This document shows positions 22,773 through 32,718 of a stretch of 43,371 nucleotides of DNA, in pieces (position 1 is the first letter of the stretch; the number at the start of each line of letters is the position of its first letter). The stretch is from Eggerthellaceae bacterium (lineage in GTDB: Bacteria > Actinomycetota > Coriobacteriia > Coriobacteriales > Eggerthellaceae): contig JAFUCC010000015.1 of assembly GCA_017459925.1 (NCBI GenBank), positions 1 to 43,371 of the forward strand, given 5' to 3'. Below the pieces are notes generated by a model. The model searched no databases and was not told the origin of the DNA. It was given only the letters and a program-made list of their open reading frames with translations. Both the position numbers and the translations under genes were made by a program.

Positions 22773-24119
22773 ATGGGAGACAAGATCTCGAGCGAAGAGG
22801 CCGCACGCAGGCTGTCTATCACGCAACGCCGCGTGCAAGAGCTCGTCAAGGCCGGCTCGCTCAGCGCCGAGAAGGTGTCAGGCGTGTGGCTTATCGACGC
22901 AGACTCGGTCGACAAGCGGGCGCGGGAAGTCAACAAGCGGGGCGGAAGGCCAGCGCGCGGCAAGGGGGCGAACGAGGCCACCTTCACGCTGATGAACCGC
23001 ACCCACGAGATTGCCGAGGTTGTGTACGACGCCAAGCGCATGGAGTTCACCTCGTTCGGCGAGCTCGTCGATGAAGCGCGCGCTCCCATCGGGGTTGCCC
23101 CTGCCGGCGGCCGCATCTTGCTTGCCGACTTCAACCGTTGGTGGCGCAACCGGGGCATTCCCATTACGCGCCTCGGCCTCGACCGCCTGTTGCGCGATGC
23201 AGGGGTAGCGGTTCCCGAAGAGCTGATACAGCGAAACCTCGGCCTGTCCCTTTCCGACCAATACTGGATCCGCCCTGCGGAATCGCACCTTGCATGGGAA
23301 GAGGTCAATTTCTTCCACAACGACTTCGAAGAAGTCGCCGAGCATACCGCCCCCTACGCATCCTCCCCCTCCGTTCGCGCCGAGCCCGCGAACACGTCCG
23401 ATGGCAACCTGGAGAAGACGTGGATTGTGCGCGATGGAGCGCGCTTGCTGCAGAAAGGCAGCTCCCATAACGGGCAGGAGCCATATAACGAGGTCGTCGC
23501 AACGGCGCTTCACCGACGCCTGCTCTCGCCGGGCTGCTATGTCGAATACACGCTCGAAGGCGAAGGGGCATCGGCATTCAGCCTGTGCGCTGATTTCATC
23601 GCTGACGACGAAGAGTACATCCCGGCGATGTACGTGCAGCGGACTTTGACGGAGCAAGTAGGGCGCAACGAGTACGAGCACTACCTCGCCTGCTGCGAGG
23701 CTTTGGGCGCGCACGGCGCCAAAGAGGCGCTCGACCAGATGATCATCTGCGACGACATCATCGCCAACCACGACCGCCATTTCCGCAACTTCGGAATCGT
23801 GCGCAACGTCGAAACGCTGGGGTGCCGCCCCGCCCCGCTCTTCGACTCGGGATCGAGCCTCTGGTGCGATGTCGACGAGAAGACGCTCGCACAGGGGGAA
23901 CGCGGCTTTTCGAGCAGGCAGTTCTACCCCAACCCGGCACGCCAGCTGCTCCTCGTCGAGGACTTCAGCTGGTTCGACGCGTCGCGGCTCGAGGGCTTCG
24001 TCGACGAGGCGATAGCCATCTTGGCAGGCAATGAGGCACTCGAACGTCGCCTACCCTATATTCGCTCCGCCCTGGAGTGGCGCATCGGCCGCATGGCCGA
24101 CATCGCCGAATGGTCGTAA
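22773..24119 (+). CDS. HTH domain fused to a HipA-like kinase
   Basis: 448 residues, ribosome site AAGGAAGG. Residues about 5-50 are an excisionase/MerR-type HTH (SSEEAARRLSITQRRVQELV ... VWLIDADSV). Residues 65-170 hold a second conserved module of unknown function. From about 210 a HipA/CtkA-like kinase fold follows: LLQKGS (Lys228), ICDDIIANHDRHFRNFG with catalytic Asp334, and PLFDSGSSL with metal-binding Asp358. HipA toxins are usually paired with a separate HipB repressor; here the DNA-binding part is on the same chain. Direct repeats at its promoter support self-regulation. Target unknown, and toxicity is inference. Confidence 0.8.
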   Translation: MGDKISSEEAARRLSITQRRVQELVKAGSLSAEKVSGVWLIDADSVDKRAREVNKRGGRPARGKGANEATFTLMNRTHEIAEVVYDAKRMEFTSFGELVDEARAPIGVAPAGGRILLADFNRWWRNRGIPITRLGLDRLLRDAGVAVPEELIQRNLGLSLSDQYWIRPAESHLAWEEVNFFHNDFEEVAEHTAPYASSPSVRAEPANTSDGNLEKTWIVRDGARLLQKGSSHNGQEPYNEVVATALHRRLLSPGCYVEYTLEGEGASAFSLCADFIADDEEYIPAMYVQRTLTEQVGRNEYEHYLACCEALGAHGAKEALDQMIICDDIIANHDRHFRNFGIVRNVETLGCRPAPLFDSGSSLWCDVDEKTLAQGERGFSSRQFYPNPARQLLLVEDFSWFDASRLEGFVDEAIAILAGNEALERRLPYIRSALEWRIGRMADIAEWS

Positions 24120-24186
24120 GCGCAAAGCGCGTTACATAAGCTTCTGCGCAGATGATATGCGATTTCTTGCGGTACAATTTTATAGT

Positions 24187-24198
24187 TTAAGCGCTTAA
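24187..24198. promoter_or_regulatory. 12-base palindrome upstream of the LysR-corrinoid gene
   Basis: TTAAGCGCTTAA, followed by TAAGCGC and TTTAAG partial repeats, within 45 bases of the GTG start. A possible autoregulatory site for the LysR domain. Confidence 0.4.
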
Positions 24199-24230
24199 CA
24201 CCTAAGCGCGACGTTTAAGGAGGTGATGGC

Positions 24231-25787
24231 GTGGACATTTCGCAGATGCGCATGATGCTCGTGCTTGCCGAGTGCAAGTCGATGACCACCACTGCGAAGA
24301 AGCTGCACGTGACGCAACCCGCCCTCACCTACCAGCTGAAGGCCATTGAAAGCGAGTTGGGCTTCAAGGTGTTCAACCGCACGCGCACCGGCACGTCGCT
24401 GACCGCCGAGGGCGCGTTTCTGCACGAGACCATCAAGGGCATCGTGGCGGAATACGACGAGACCGTGCGCCTGGCGCGCGCCATGGCCAAGGGCGGTGCG
24501 GCCGGCACCATCCGCGTGGGCGTGAACAACTGCTCGCGAGACAGCATCTCGTTCTTGCTGAGCATGGCGCAGGCGACCGCGCAGTTCTCGCTGATTCCCA
24601 TCGGCTCGTCCGACCCGATTCGCCTGCTACGCGAAGGGGTCATCGATTTCTGGTCGACCTCCGAAGCGTCGATGGTCGATGCACCGCAGTCGCTGCGGTT
24701 CGCCGAGCTCAGCATGTCGGGGCAATCGGCGTTCGTGCCGAAAGACCATCGCCTCGCACGCAAGGTGGCGATAAAGCTTGACGACTTGGAAGGCGAGACC
24801 GTGTGGCTCTGGCCCCGTGGCACCACGTCGCTCGCGTCCGACCAGATTCGCGACCAGCTCGAGGAAACGGGCGCCGACATCGCGGACCTCATCTTCGGCG
24901 TTCCCGCGCTCGTCGCCGCGTTCATGGACGACGACGTGGTGGTCTACGACGACGGCTTCCTGCCGCCTTCATCTCAAGCGGCCATAAAGGTGCCGATAAT
25001 CGACGCGCCCCGCGACACGCTGGGGCTCGTGTACCTCGCCTCGCAACAGGAACGCCTCGCGCCCATCATCGACAAGCTGAAGAGCCGCACGCCCCATGGC
25101 AGGGGACGCACGGTCACCCAGTCGGAAATCGCGGCTGAGCGCATCGTGTCGGTGCTCGACGAGATCAGCGCCACGGTGCGGCGCGGCGGCATGAAGGACA
25201 TCGTGCCGCTCGTCGAATACGGCCTAGAGCTCGGCATCTCCGCGCACCATCTGTTGAACCGCGGCTTGCTGACGGGCATGAACGACATGGGCGACTTGTA
25301 TCGGGATGGCGAGGTCTTCATGGCGGACATGATGGCCTCCATCTCGACCACCAACCTGGCCATGGACGTGCTGCAACCGTATATCGCCATCGAGGACCAG
25401 CACCCGGTTTCGGGGTCGGCTGCCATCGGCACCGTCATCGGCGACGCGCACGACATCGGCAAGAACCTCGTGCGCATCATGCTGGAAAGCCGCGACATCA
25501 ACGTGACCGACCTGGGAACCGAGGTCGCTCCCGAGGCGTTCGTAGAACACGTGAAGAACAACCCGGACTGCAACCTCATCCTCATCTCGGTGAACCAATC
25601 CGAGCTGCTGGACGAGGGACGCAAAGTCGTGGAAGCGCTGAAGAAGGCGAAACTGCGCGACCAGCTGTTCATCATGGTCGGCGGCGCGGCAGCCGACGAG
25701 TCGTTCGCGGGCATCATCGGCGCGGATGCCTTCACGAGCAGCGCCGAAGACGCCGCCGAGACAGCGTACGAGTTCTTGAGCTTATAA
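24231..25787 (+). CDS. LysR-type regulator fused to a corrinoid-binding (MtaC/MetH-like) protein
   Basis: 518 residues from GTG, with AAGGAGGTGA upstream. Residues 1-60 are a LysR winged HTH (MRMMLVLAECKSMTTTAKKL, TQPALTYQLKAIESELGFKV). Residues 88-285 resemble a LysR effector domain (GTIRVGVNNCSRDS ... SAFVPKDHRLA). After a basic linker, 300-385 matches the helical cap of corrinoid proteins (LLNRGLLTGMNDMGDLYRDG, EVFMADMM). Residues 396-518 form the Rossmann B12 domain with GDAHDIG (Asp405-x-His407-x-x-Gly410; His407 would be the lower cobalt ligand), LISVNQS and MVGGAA. All modules appear intact in one frame. I infer a regulator that senses corrinoid or its methylation state; targets are unknown, but C1 genes are nearby. 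Confidence 0.9.
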   Translation: MDISQMRMMLVLAECKSMTTTAKKLHVTQPALTYQLKAIESELGFKVFNRTRTGTSLTAEGAFLHETIKGIVAEYDETVRLARAMAKGGAAGTIRVGVNNCSRDSISFLLSMAQATAQFSLIPIGSSDPIRLLREGVIDFWSTSEASMVDAPQSLRFAELSMSGQSAFVPKDHRLARKVAIKLDDLEGETVWLWPRGTTSLASDQIRDQLEETGADIADLIFGVPALVAAFMDDDVVVYDDGFLPPSSQAAIKVPIIDAPRDTLGLVYLASQQERLAPIIDKLKSRTPHGRGRTVTQSEIAAERIVSVLDEISATVRRGGMKDIVPLVEYGLELGISAHHLLNRGLLTGMNDMGDLYRDGEVFMADMMASISTTNLAMDVLQPYIAIEDQHPVSGSAAIGTVIGDAHDIGKNLVRIMLESRDINVTDLGTEVAPEAFVEHVKNNPDCNLILISVNQSELLDEGRKVVEALKKAKLRDQLFIMVGGAAADESFAGIIGADAFTSSAEDAAETAYEFLSL

Positions 25788-25800
25788 CCCCCGAAGGGGG
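25788..25800 (+). terminator. Hairpin after the LysR-corrinoid gene
   Basis: CCCCC-GAA-GGGGG starts directly after the stop codon. Further GC-rich hairpins, including CCCCTTCGGGGG near 25876, fill the gap to 25929. U-tracts are lacking. Confidence 0.45.
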
Positions 25801-25929
25801 TGTAGCCGCTTCCGCAGGCGGCGGTTAGCATTGGGGATGAGTGAGCGCAAATGCCGCCGAGGAGCTGTAGGCGAACCCCTTCGGGGGCTACCAGCGCCGT
25901 TAGGGCCATAGAACTAGAGGGGGAGCTTC

Positions 25930-27045
25930 ATGGCACAGACCGACCGCGAACGCGTCATCGTTCGCACGAGCATCATAGGCATCGTCGCCAACGTCCTACT
26001 CGTCGCCTTCAAGGCGGCCGTAGGCTTGGCGGCTAACTCCATCGCCATCGTCCTCGACGCCGTGAACAACCTGACCGACGCGCTGTCTTCGGTCATCACC
26101 ATCCTCGGTACGAAGCTGGCGGGCAAGAAGCCCGACCGCGACCACCCGCTGGGCCACGGGCGCTACGAATACCTGTCGGCCATGGTCATCGTGGCCATCG
26201 TGCTGTACGCGGGCATCACGTCGCTCATCGAGTCGGTGCGCAAGATCATCGAGCCCGAGGTTGCCGACTACTCGGTCGTCACGCTCGTCATCGTGGCGGC
26301 CGCCGTCATCGTGAAGATCGTGCTCGGGCGTTACGTCACCGCGAAGGGCAAGCAGGTTGGCTCGGGATCGCTTATCGCTTCGGGCAAGGACGCCCTGTTC
26401 GACGCCGCCATTTCCGCATCGGTTCTGGCTGCGGCCCTCATCTACCTCGGCACGGGCATCAGCCTGGAAGCCTACGTTGGCGTTGTCATTTCCATCGTCA
26501 TCATCAAGGCGGGCATCGACATGCTGCGCGAGACGCTCGACGACATCTTGGGCCACCGTCCCGAAGGCGAGCTATCCACGGGCATCAAGCGCACCGTCTG
26601 CGAAGACCCGGATGTGCTGGGCGCCTACGACCTGCTGCTCGACAGCTACGGACCCGACCTGACCATCGGCGCCATACATGTGGAAGTGCCCGACACCATG
26701 ACCGCCGCGCAGATCGACGCCATGACGCGCCGGCTGCAGGCATCGGTGTACGAGAAGCATCACATCGCGCTTGCCACCGTGGGCATCTACTCGCGCAACA
26801 CGACCGACGACGAGCTGGTCGAGATGCGCTCGGCAATCACGCGCGTGGTCATGGGCCATGAAGGCGTGCTGCAGATGCACGGTTTCTACGCCGATTCCGA
26901 ACAGCGTGTCGCATCGTTCGACGTCATCATCGACTTCGATGTAAAAGAGCGCGACGAGCTGTACGCCCATATCGTCCAGGACGTCCAAAATCTGTACCCT
27001 GACTATACGTTCAACATCACGCTCGACCGCGACCTCAGCGACTAA
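25930..27045 (+). CDS. Cation diffusion facilitator transporter
   Basis: 371 residues, ribosome site GAGGGGG. Six membrane segments in the first 215 residues, including the metal-site helices LDAVNNLTDALSS and GKDALFDAAISAS and the DHPLGHGRYEYLSAM loop. The C-terminal cytoplasmic domain is longer than usual (GAIHVEVPDTMTAAQIDAMTRRL, then an additional ~90 residues). It exports Zn2+, Mn2+, Fe2+ or Co2+ in exchange for protons. The metal cannot be assigned; co-location with a P1B ATPase suggests a metal-efflux region. Confidence 0.9.
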   Translation: MAQTDRERVIVRTSIIGIVANVLLVAFKAAVGLAANSIAIVLDAVNNLTDALSSVITILGTKLAGKKPDRDHPLGHGRYEYLSAMVIVAIVLYAGITSLIESVRKIIEPEVADYSVVTLVIVAAAVIVKIVLGRYVTAKGKQVGSGSLIASGKDALFDAAISASVLAAALIYLGTGISLEAYVGVVISIVIIKAGIDMLRETLDDILGHRPEGELSTGIKRTVCEDPDVLGAYDLLLDSYGPDLTIGAIHVEVPDTMTAAQIDAMTRRLQASVYEKHHIALATVGIYSRNTTDDELVEMRSAITRVVMGHEGVLQMHGFYADSEQRVASFDVIIDFDVKERDELYAHIVQDVQNLYPDYTFNITLDRDLSD

Positions 27046-27133
27046 ATTCCCGTTGACCTTACATGCAGAGTGCTGTACTATTCGCTTGAACATATGAACG
27101 AGTGCTCAGATGTGCAAATGTTAGGAGATACGC

Positions 27134-27352
27134 ATGCGCAAGGCATTTAAACTCGACGGCGAAATCTGCGCGAACTGCGCTGGAAAGATTCAGGCGGGCA
27201 TCGAGAAGCTCCCCGGCGTGAACAAGGTATCGGTCAACGCCATGACCTTGAAGTTCACGCTTGATGCCGACGACGATGCGTTCGACGAGGCCCTGGAAAA
27301 GTCGTTGAAACTGTTCGCGGACATCGAACCCGACTGCGAAGTGCTCGTGTAA
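27134..27352 (+). CDS. Heavy-metal-associated (HMA) domain protein
   Basis: 72 residues, ribosome site TTAGGAGA. Single ferredoxin-like HMA domain with EICANC (Cys12, Cys15) in place of the usual GMTCxxC, then KIQAGIEKLPGVNKVSVNAMTLKF. The adjacent P1B ATPase lacks an N-terminal HMA domain, so this small protein probably serves as its detached metal-binding domain or chaperone. Confidence 0.88.
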   Translation: MRKAFKLDGEICANCAGKIQAGIEKLPGVNKVSVNAMTLKFTLDADDDAFDEALEKSLKLFADIEPDCEVLV

Positions 27353-27389
27353 AAATCCTAAAAAGGCGCCTGGCACCTTTTTAGGATTT
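27353..27389. repeat. Perfect hairpin carrying the ATPase ribosome site
   Basis: AAATCCTAAAAAGGCGCC and its inverted copy (27353-27370, 27372-27389) with one mismatch and a one-base loop. It starts right after the HMA stop. The only Shine-Dalgarno-like AGGA before the ATPase ATG (27397) lies in its 3' arm, so folding would hide it. Confidence 0.75.
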
Positions 27390-27396
27390 CGCCAAC

Positions 27397-29301
<1,905 letters not shown>

Positions 29302-29309
29302 CCGCCACG

Positions 29310-29339
29310 AGCCCAAAGGGGACGTACCCCGTTAGGGCT
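29310..29339. terminator. Bidirectional hairpin between convergent genes
   Basis: AGCCC ... GGGCT with an inner GGG/CCC pair, placed between the plus-strand ATPase and the minus-strand kinase gene whose stop it overlaps. Confidence 0.45.
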
Positions 29340-29745
29340 AAAGGTGCTTTTGGATCGTGAGGGTGTTCTTGCCGCCTTCGTAGGCGTACGACACATCGTC
29401 CATCATCTGCTTCACCATGAAGATTCCGAGACCCCCCACCCGCTCTCCGAGGACTTCGGGCGAAATGTCGGGGTCTTCCTTCGCCAGCGGGTCGAAGGGA
29501 ACGCCGTTGTCGAGGAACTGCAAGACCACGCGCAGCGGATTGTCGAGCACCTCGCAGCGGATCTCGATGCCGTCGTCGGCGGATAGCTGGGCATAGCTCA
29601 CGATGTTGACCAGTATTTCCTCGATGGCCACCTGGATCTGGTACATCGTCTTGGGTGAACAATCATATTGGGCGAGCTGCTCTTCGACGAATTCGTCAAT
29701 CGGCGTAGGATCTTTGTCATTTGCGGAAACGGTGATGCTTTTCAT
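29338..29745 (-). CDS. RsbW-like anti-sigma/serine kinase (HATPase_c_2)
   Basis: 135 residues, ribosome site GGGAGGG. GHKL ATP-binding fold: N-box VAIEEILVNIVSYAQL, G1-type FLDNGVPFDPL, G2-type GGLGIFMVKQMMD. It would phosphorylate the STAS protein encoded upstream and/or hold a partner protein. It is the last gene of a phosphatase-STAS-kinase trio. No sigma-B-type factor is adjacent, so the output partner is unknown. Confidence 0.88.
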   Translation of the reverse strand: MKSITVSANDKDPTPIDEFVEEQLAQYDCSPKTMYQIQVAIEEILVNIVSYAQLSADDGIEIRCEVLDNPLRVVLQFLDNGVPFDPLAKEDPDISPEVLGERVGGLGIFMVKQMMDDVSYAYEGGKNTLTIQKHL

Positions 29746-29768
29746 GTCCGCCCTCCCAACTCATGCGG

Positions 29769-30071
29769 TTACTCGAATGTGAGCATCGCGGCGAAACCGG
29801 TCATCTCGAAGATGTCCATGACATTGTCTTGGACGTTTCTCACCGTCAGCGTCCCCCCGTTGTTGCGCACATTGCCGCGGAGCTGCTTAACCGCACGGAG
29901 CCCAGCGCTCGCGATATAGTCGAGCTCCGAAAAATCCAGCACGACGTTCGGCGCTGCAGCAGCGGCCTCGGTAAAAGCCTCTTCGGCCTCGCGCGCGGCT
30001 TTCGCGTCAAGCCTCCCCACGAGCTTGAGCACATTCACGTCACCGTTGACTTCGTTGGCAATCGTCAGCAT
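29769..30071 (-). CDS. STAS-domain anti-sigma-factor antagonist
   Basis: 100 residues. Typical STAS/RsbV pattern: VLKLVGRLDAKAAREAEEAF, then VVLDFSELDYIASAGLRAVKQL with the phosphorylatable Ser in ASAG. The phosphorylated form is expected to be reset by the SpoIIE-type phosphatase 12 bases upstream and re-phosphorylated by the kinase encoded downstream. Confidence 0.9.
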   Translation of the reverse strand: MLTIANEVNGDVNVLKLVGRLDAKAAREAEEAFTEAAAAAPNVVLDFSELDYIASAGLRAVKQLRGNVRNNGGTLTVRNVQDNVMDIFEMTGFAAMLTFE

Positions 30072-30083
30072 CCCTCACTCCGT

Positions 30084-32552
30084 TCAGTCGCTTTCGTGTG
30101 CTTCTCCGCTTGCAATCGTGCCCTTGTACATCAGCCCCAACATGGTGATGTCATCGAATTGCGGGGCGTCCGCGACGAATTCGTCTATGCGCCTGCGCAC
30201 CAAGGGTAACACTTCTCCGGGATTTGCACCCGAGGCTTCGTTCAAAGCGCTCACGAGCCGGTCCTCGCCGAAGATTTCGTCAGACGCGTTGGTCGCCTCG
30301 GTGACGCCATCGGTGTACTGGAAGATGCCGTCGCCCGGCTGCAGCACGACCGTGTGGCTGCGGTACTTGTACTTATCGGCAAGCTCTTCGAAGTCTTCCT
30401 GCGAGAACACCGCGAGGGCAACGGCCCCGTTTGGCTTGGGTGGCAGTTCCCACGAGCCGCCATGGTACAAGGCGAGCTTCTCGTGGCCTGCGTCGGCATA
30501 GGTGAGCGTGCCGGTGGAAAGCTCGAGTATGCCCAGCCAGGCGGTGGTGAACATGCCCTCCTCATTCTTCTCGGCAAGGTCCGCGTTTGCGCGGCGCATG
30601 ACCTCCTCGGGAGATGTGCCCGACAGCGCTTCCATCTTGATGACGATCTTCGACTGCATCATGAACAAGGCGGCCGGCACGCCCTTGCCGCTGACATCGG
30701 CCACGACGAGCGCCAAATGGTCGTCATCGACCAGGAAGAAGTCGTAGAAGTCGCCGCCCACCTCCTTGGCGGGCTCCATGGTGCCGAGCAGGTCAAATTC
30801 AGGACGCGCCGCAAGAGCCGACGTGATATCGGGCAACGTGTTCGCCTGGATGCTGGCAGCCATGTCGAGGTCGGCCTTCACGACGGCCAACGAGGCCTTC
30901 AGGGTTCCGACCGTCTTGTTGATGTCGTCGGAAAGCGACGAGAACTCCGAGGCCGTGCGCACGTCGACTTCCACGTCGAGATCGCCTTTCGTGATGTCGG
31001 CGAGCTGCCCGGTCATGCGGCGCACGCCGCGCACGACGACGAGCTTTATGACGGCATGGATGACGAGGAATAGCGCGGCAAAGACAAGCACTTCCATGAG
31101 CGCGACGATGAGCAGCGCCGAATCGCGCGACGAGTAGGCTTCGGCAGTGGGCAGAAGCGCGATGAGGCGGTAGCCTTCCACCTCTTGGAAAAAGGCGAAG
31201 CACTCCTCGCCGGCGAATTGCGTGGTGAAGACCCGGCCAGCACCGGCGGCTTTGGCGTCTGCGACGAGCTGCGCGCCCTGTTCGTTGGCGATGTCCTCGC
31301 GCGTGCTGAGCACCGTACCCGTTTCGTCGACGGCGACGAACGCGCCCGTCTGGCCGACGTGGCGGTTCCTCACCGATGCCTCCACCTGAGACGAAAGGTC
31401 GTCGAGGAAACTCGACGCGTCGTAGCCCACCTGCACGAACCCACCTTCCACAGCCACGCCGGCATACTTCATCGACGTACCCGCGTCATACGCGATGGGC
31501 TGGTAGCTTTGCACGAGCTGCGTTTGGCCGCCACCGGGGAGCAAGGCGAGGAACGCCGCCGACTGCTCGCCCGACGCCATGTCGAAGCCGATGAAGGCGG
31601 GGTTGTTGCTAGCGGTGATAATGCCATCGCCGTTAACGACGTTGATCTCGGCCACGTCGAGCTCGGCGGCGAGCCGCGCGCATTCGGCGTCGGTGGCGGT
31701 CGGCGCGTCCGGCAAGGCCGCCGCGGCGCGTTGCGTCAGCCCGAGCAGGTTCGCATCCGATGCGTCGACGATGTCCTCGTAAACATCTTCGACGCTCAGC
31801 TCCAGGAGCTCGGCGGCATCGGAGACGGAGCGGTTCGTCTGCACGATGGCCGTGAACCCCACGGTGAGCAAGAACGCCGCCACGATGGCGATAAGCATGC
31901 GGTTGTGCAGGATGCGGACCACGTTGCGCTCGCCGAGCGGCGTGAGCAAGGGCTTGCGGTTCATCAGATGCAGCACGAACGAGGAGATCAGCGTGGAAAG
32001 GCCGACGCACAGCGTCATGGGAAGCACGCAAAGCTGCACGACCTCGAATGCCCTCGCCGCTTGGTCGAGGTTCGTGACGAACACGAGCGTCAAGTGCAGG
32101 ACCTCGGCCACAACGCCCGTGGCGAACGCGAACGACAGGTTGGGGATGTGGTAGCTGAACACGTACTTGCGCAACGCCGCCGCGAACGCACCGGCAAAAA
32201 TGGTGCCCAGGGTGCAAGCCACTTGCGTGAACTGGCCGACGCCCCACATGACCGCGAGCCAGCGCTCCACGCCGCCGATGACGCCCGCGATGATGCCCGC
32301 CGGACCGCCGAAGAACAAGCCCGCCGCGATCGGCGCGGCGTCGCGCACGTTCATCATGGCGCCGTCCACGGGAATGCCCGCCTCGGTGCCGTAGATGGCG
32401 ATGAGGCCGAACACGACGCCCACGATTGCCTGCCAGTTGCGCTCGGGAAGCTTTGCAACGCCCGCGCGCTGCCGGAGCGCCGTCAGCACGGCGCACGCCG
32501 CTACGGGGAGCAGCGTTGCGATGGCGAATTGCGCGATGATGCCGATGTCCAT
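30084..32552 (-). CDS. Membrane-sensor SpoIIE-type PP2C phosphatase
   Basis: About 822 residues from MDIGIIAQFAI. Domains: 5TMR-LYT-like helices (DAAPIAAGLFFGGPAGIIAG; residues 1-200), a further helix pair around an extracellular sensor region (about 235-500), a HAMP-like segment (RRMTGQLADITKGDLDVEV), then the SpoIIE phosphatase with GGDFYDFFLVDDDHLALVVA, DVSGKGVPAALFM and ADAGHEKLALY. Signal at the membrane would control dephosphorylation of the STAS partner. The chosen ATG has no ribosome site, but a TATACT (32559-32564) sits six bases before it, compatible with a leaderless transcript. Upstream in-frame ATGs lie outside the family's usual length. Confidence 0.88.
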   Translation of the reverse strand: MDIGIIAQFAIATLLPVAACAVLTALRQRAGVAKLPERNWQAIVGVVFGLIAIYGTEAGIPVDGAMMNVRDAAPIAAGLFFGGPAGIIAGVIGGVERWLAVMWGVGQFTQVACTLGTIFAGAFAAALRKYVFSYHIPNLSFAFATGVVAEVLHLTLVFVTNLDQAARAFEVVQLCVLPMTLCVGLSTLISSFVLHLMNRKPLLTPLGERNVVRILHNRMLIAIVAAFLLTVGFTAIVQTNRSVSDAAELLELSVEDVYEDIVDASDANLLGLTQRAAAALPDAPTATDAECARLAAELDVAEINVVNGDGIITASNNPAFIGFDMASGEQSAAFLALLPGGGQTQLVQSYQPIAYDAGTSMKYAGVAVEGGFVQVGYDASSFLDDLSSQVEASVRNRHVGQTGAFVAVDETGTVLSTREDIANEQGAQLVADAKAAGAGRVFTTQFAGEECFAFFQEVEGYRLIALLPTAEAYSSRDSALLIVALMEVLVFAALFLVIHAVIKLVVVRGVRRMTGQLADITKGDLDVEVDVRTASEFSSLSDDINKTVGTLKASLAVVKADLDMAASIQANTLPDITSALAARPEFDLLGTMEPAKEVGGDFYDFFLVDDDHLALVVADVSGKGVPAALFMMQSKIVIKMEALSGTSPEEVMRRANADLAEKNEEGMFTTAWLGILELSTGTLTYADAGHEKLALYHGGSWELPPKPNGAVALAVFSQEDFEELADKYKYRSHTVVLQPGDGIFQYTDGVTEATNASDEIFGEDRLVSALNEASGANPGEVLPLVRRRIDEFVADAPQFDDITMLGLMYKGTIASGEAHESD

Positions 32553-32601
32553 GTCAGCAGTATACCGTTCCCAAGACATGAAGCATGCCTTGGGAGCTGT
32601 T

Positions 32602-32718
32602 TCACACGCGAATGCGCTCCAGCAGAACAGACGCAGGCGCATCACTCGGATCCTGCGGCACAAGCTTGCCCTGCACATCGAGCTGCAGAATCGAATTCTT
32701 CAGGTCCTTAGCCCTCAT
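32602..32718 (-). pseudogene. hsdS: N-terminal stub of a type I restriction specificity subunit (HsdS)
   Basis: A 38-residue frame, [20 protein letters not shown] continuing [18 protein letters not shown]-stop. This is the very recognisable start of many HsdS proteins ([31 protein letters not shown]), which are normally 400 or more residues. Its ATG overlaps the end of the RhuM gene. The DNA-recognition domains are missing, so it is a relic. Confidence 0.8.
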
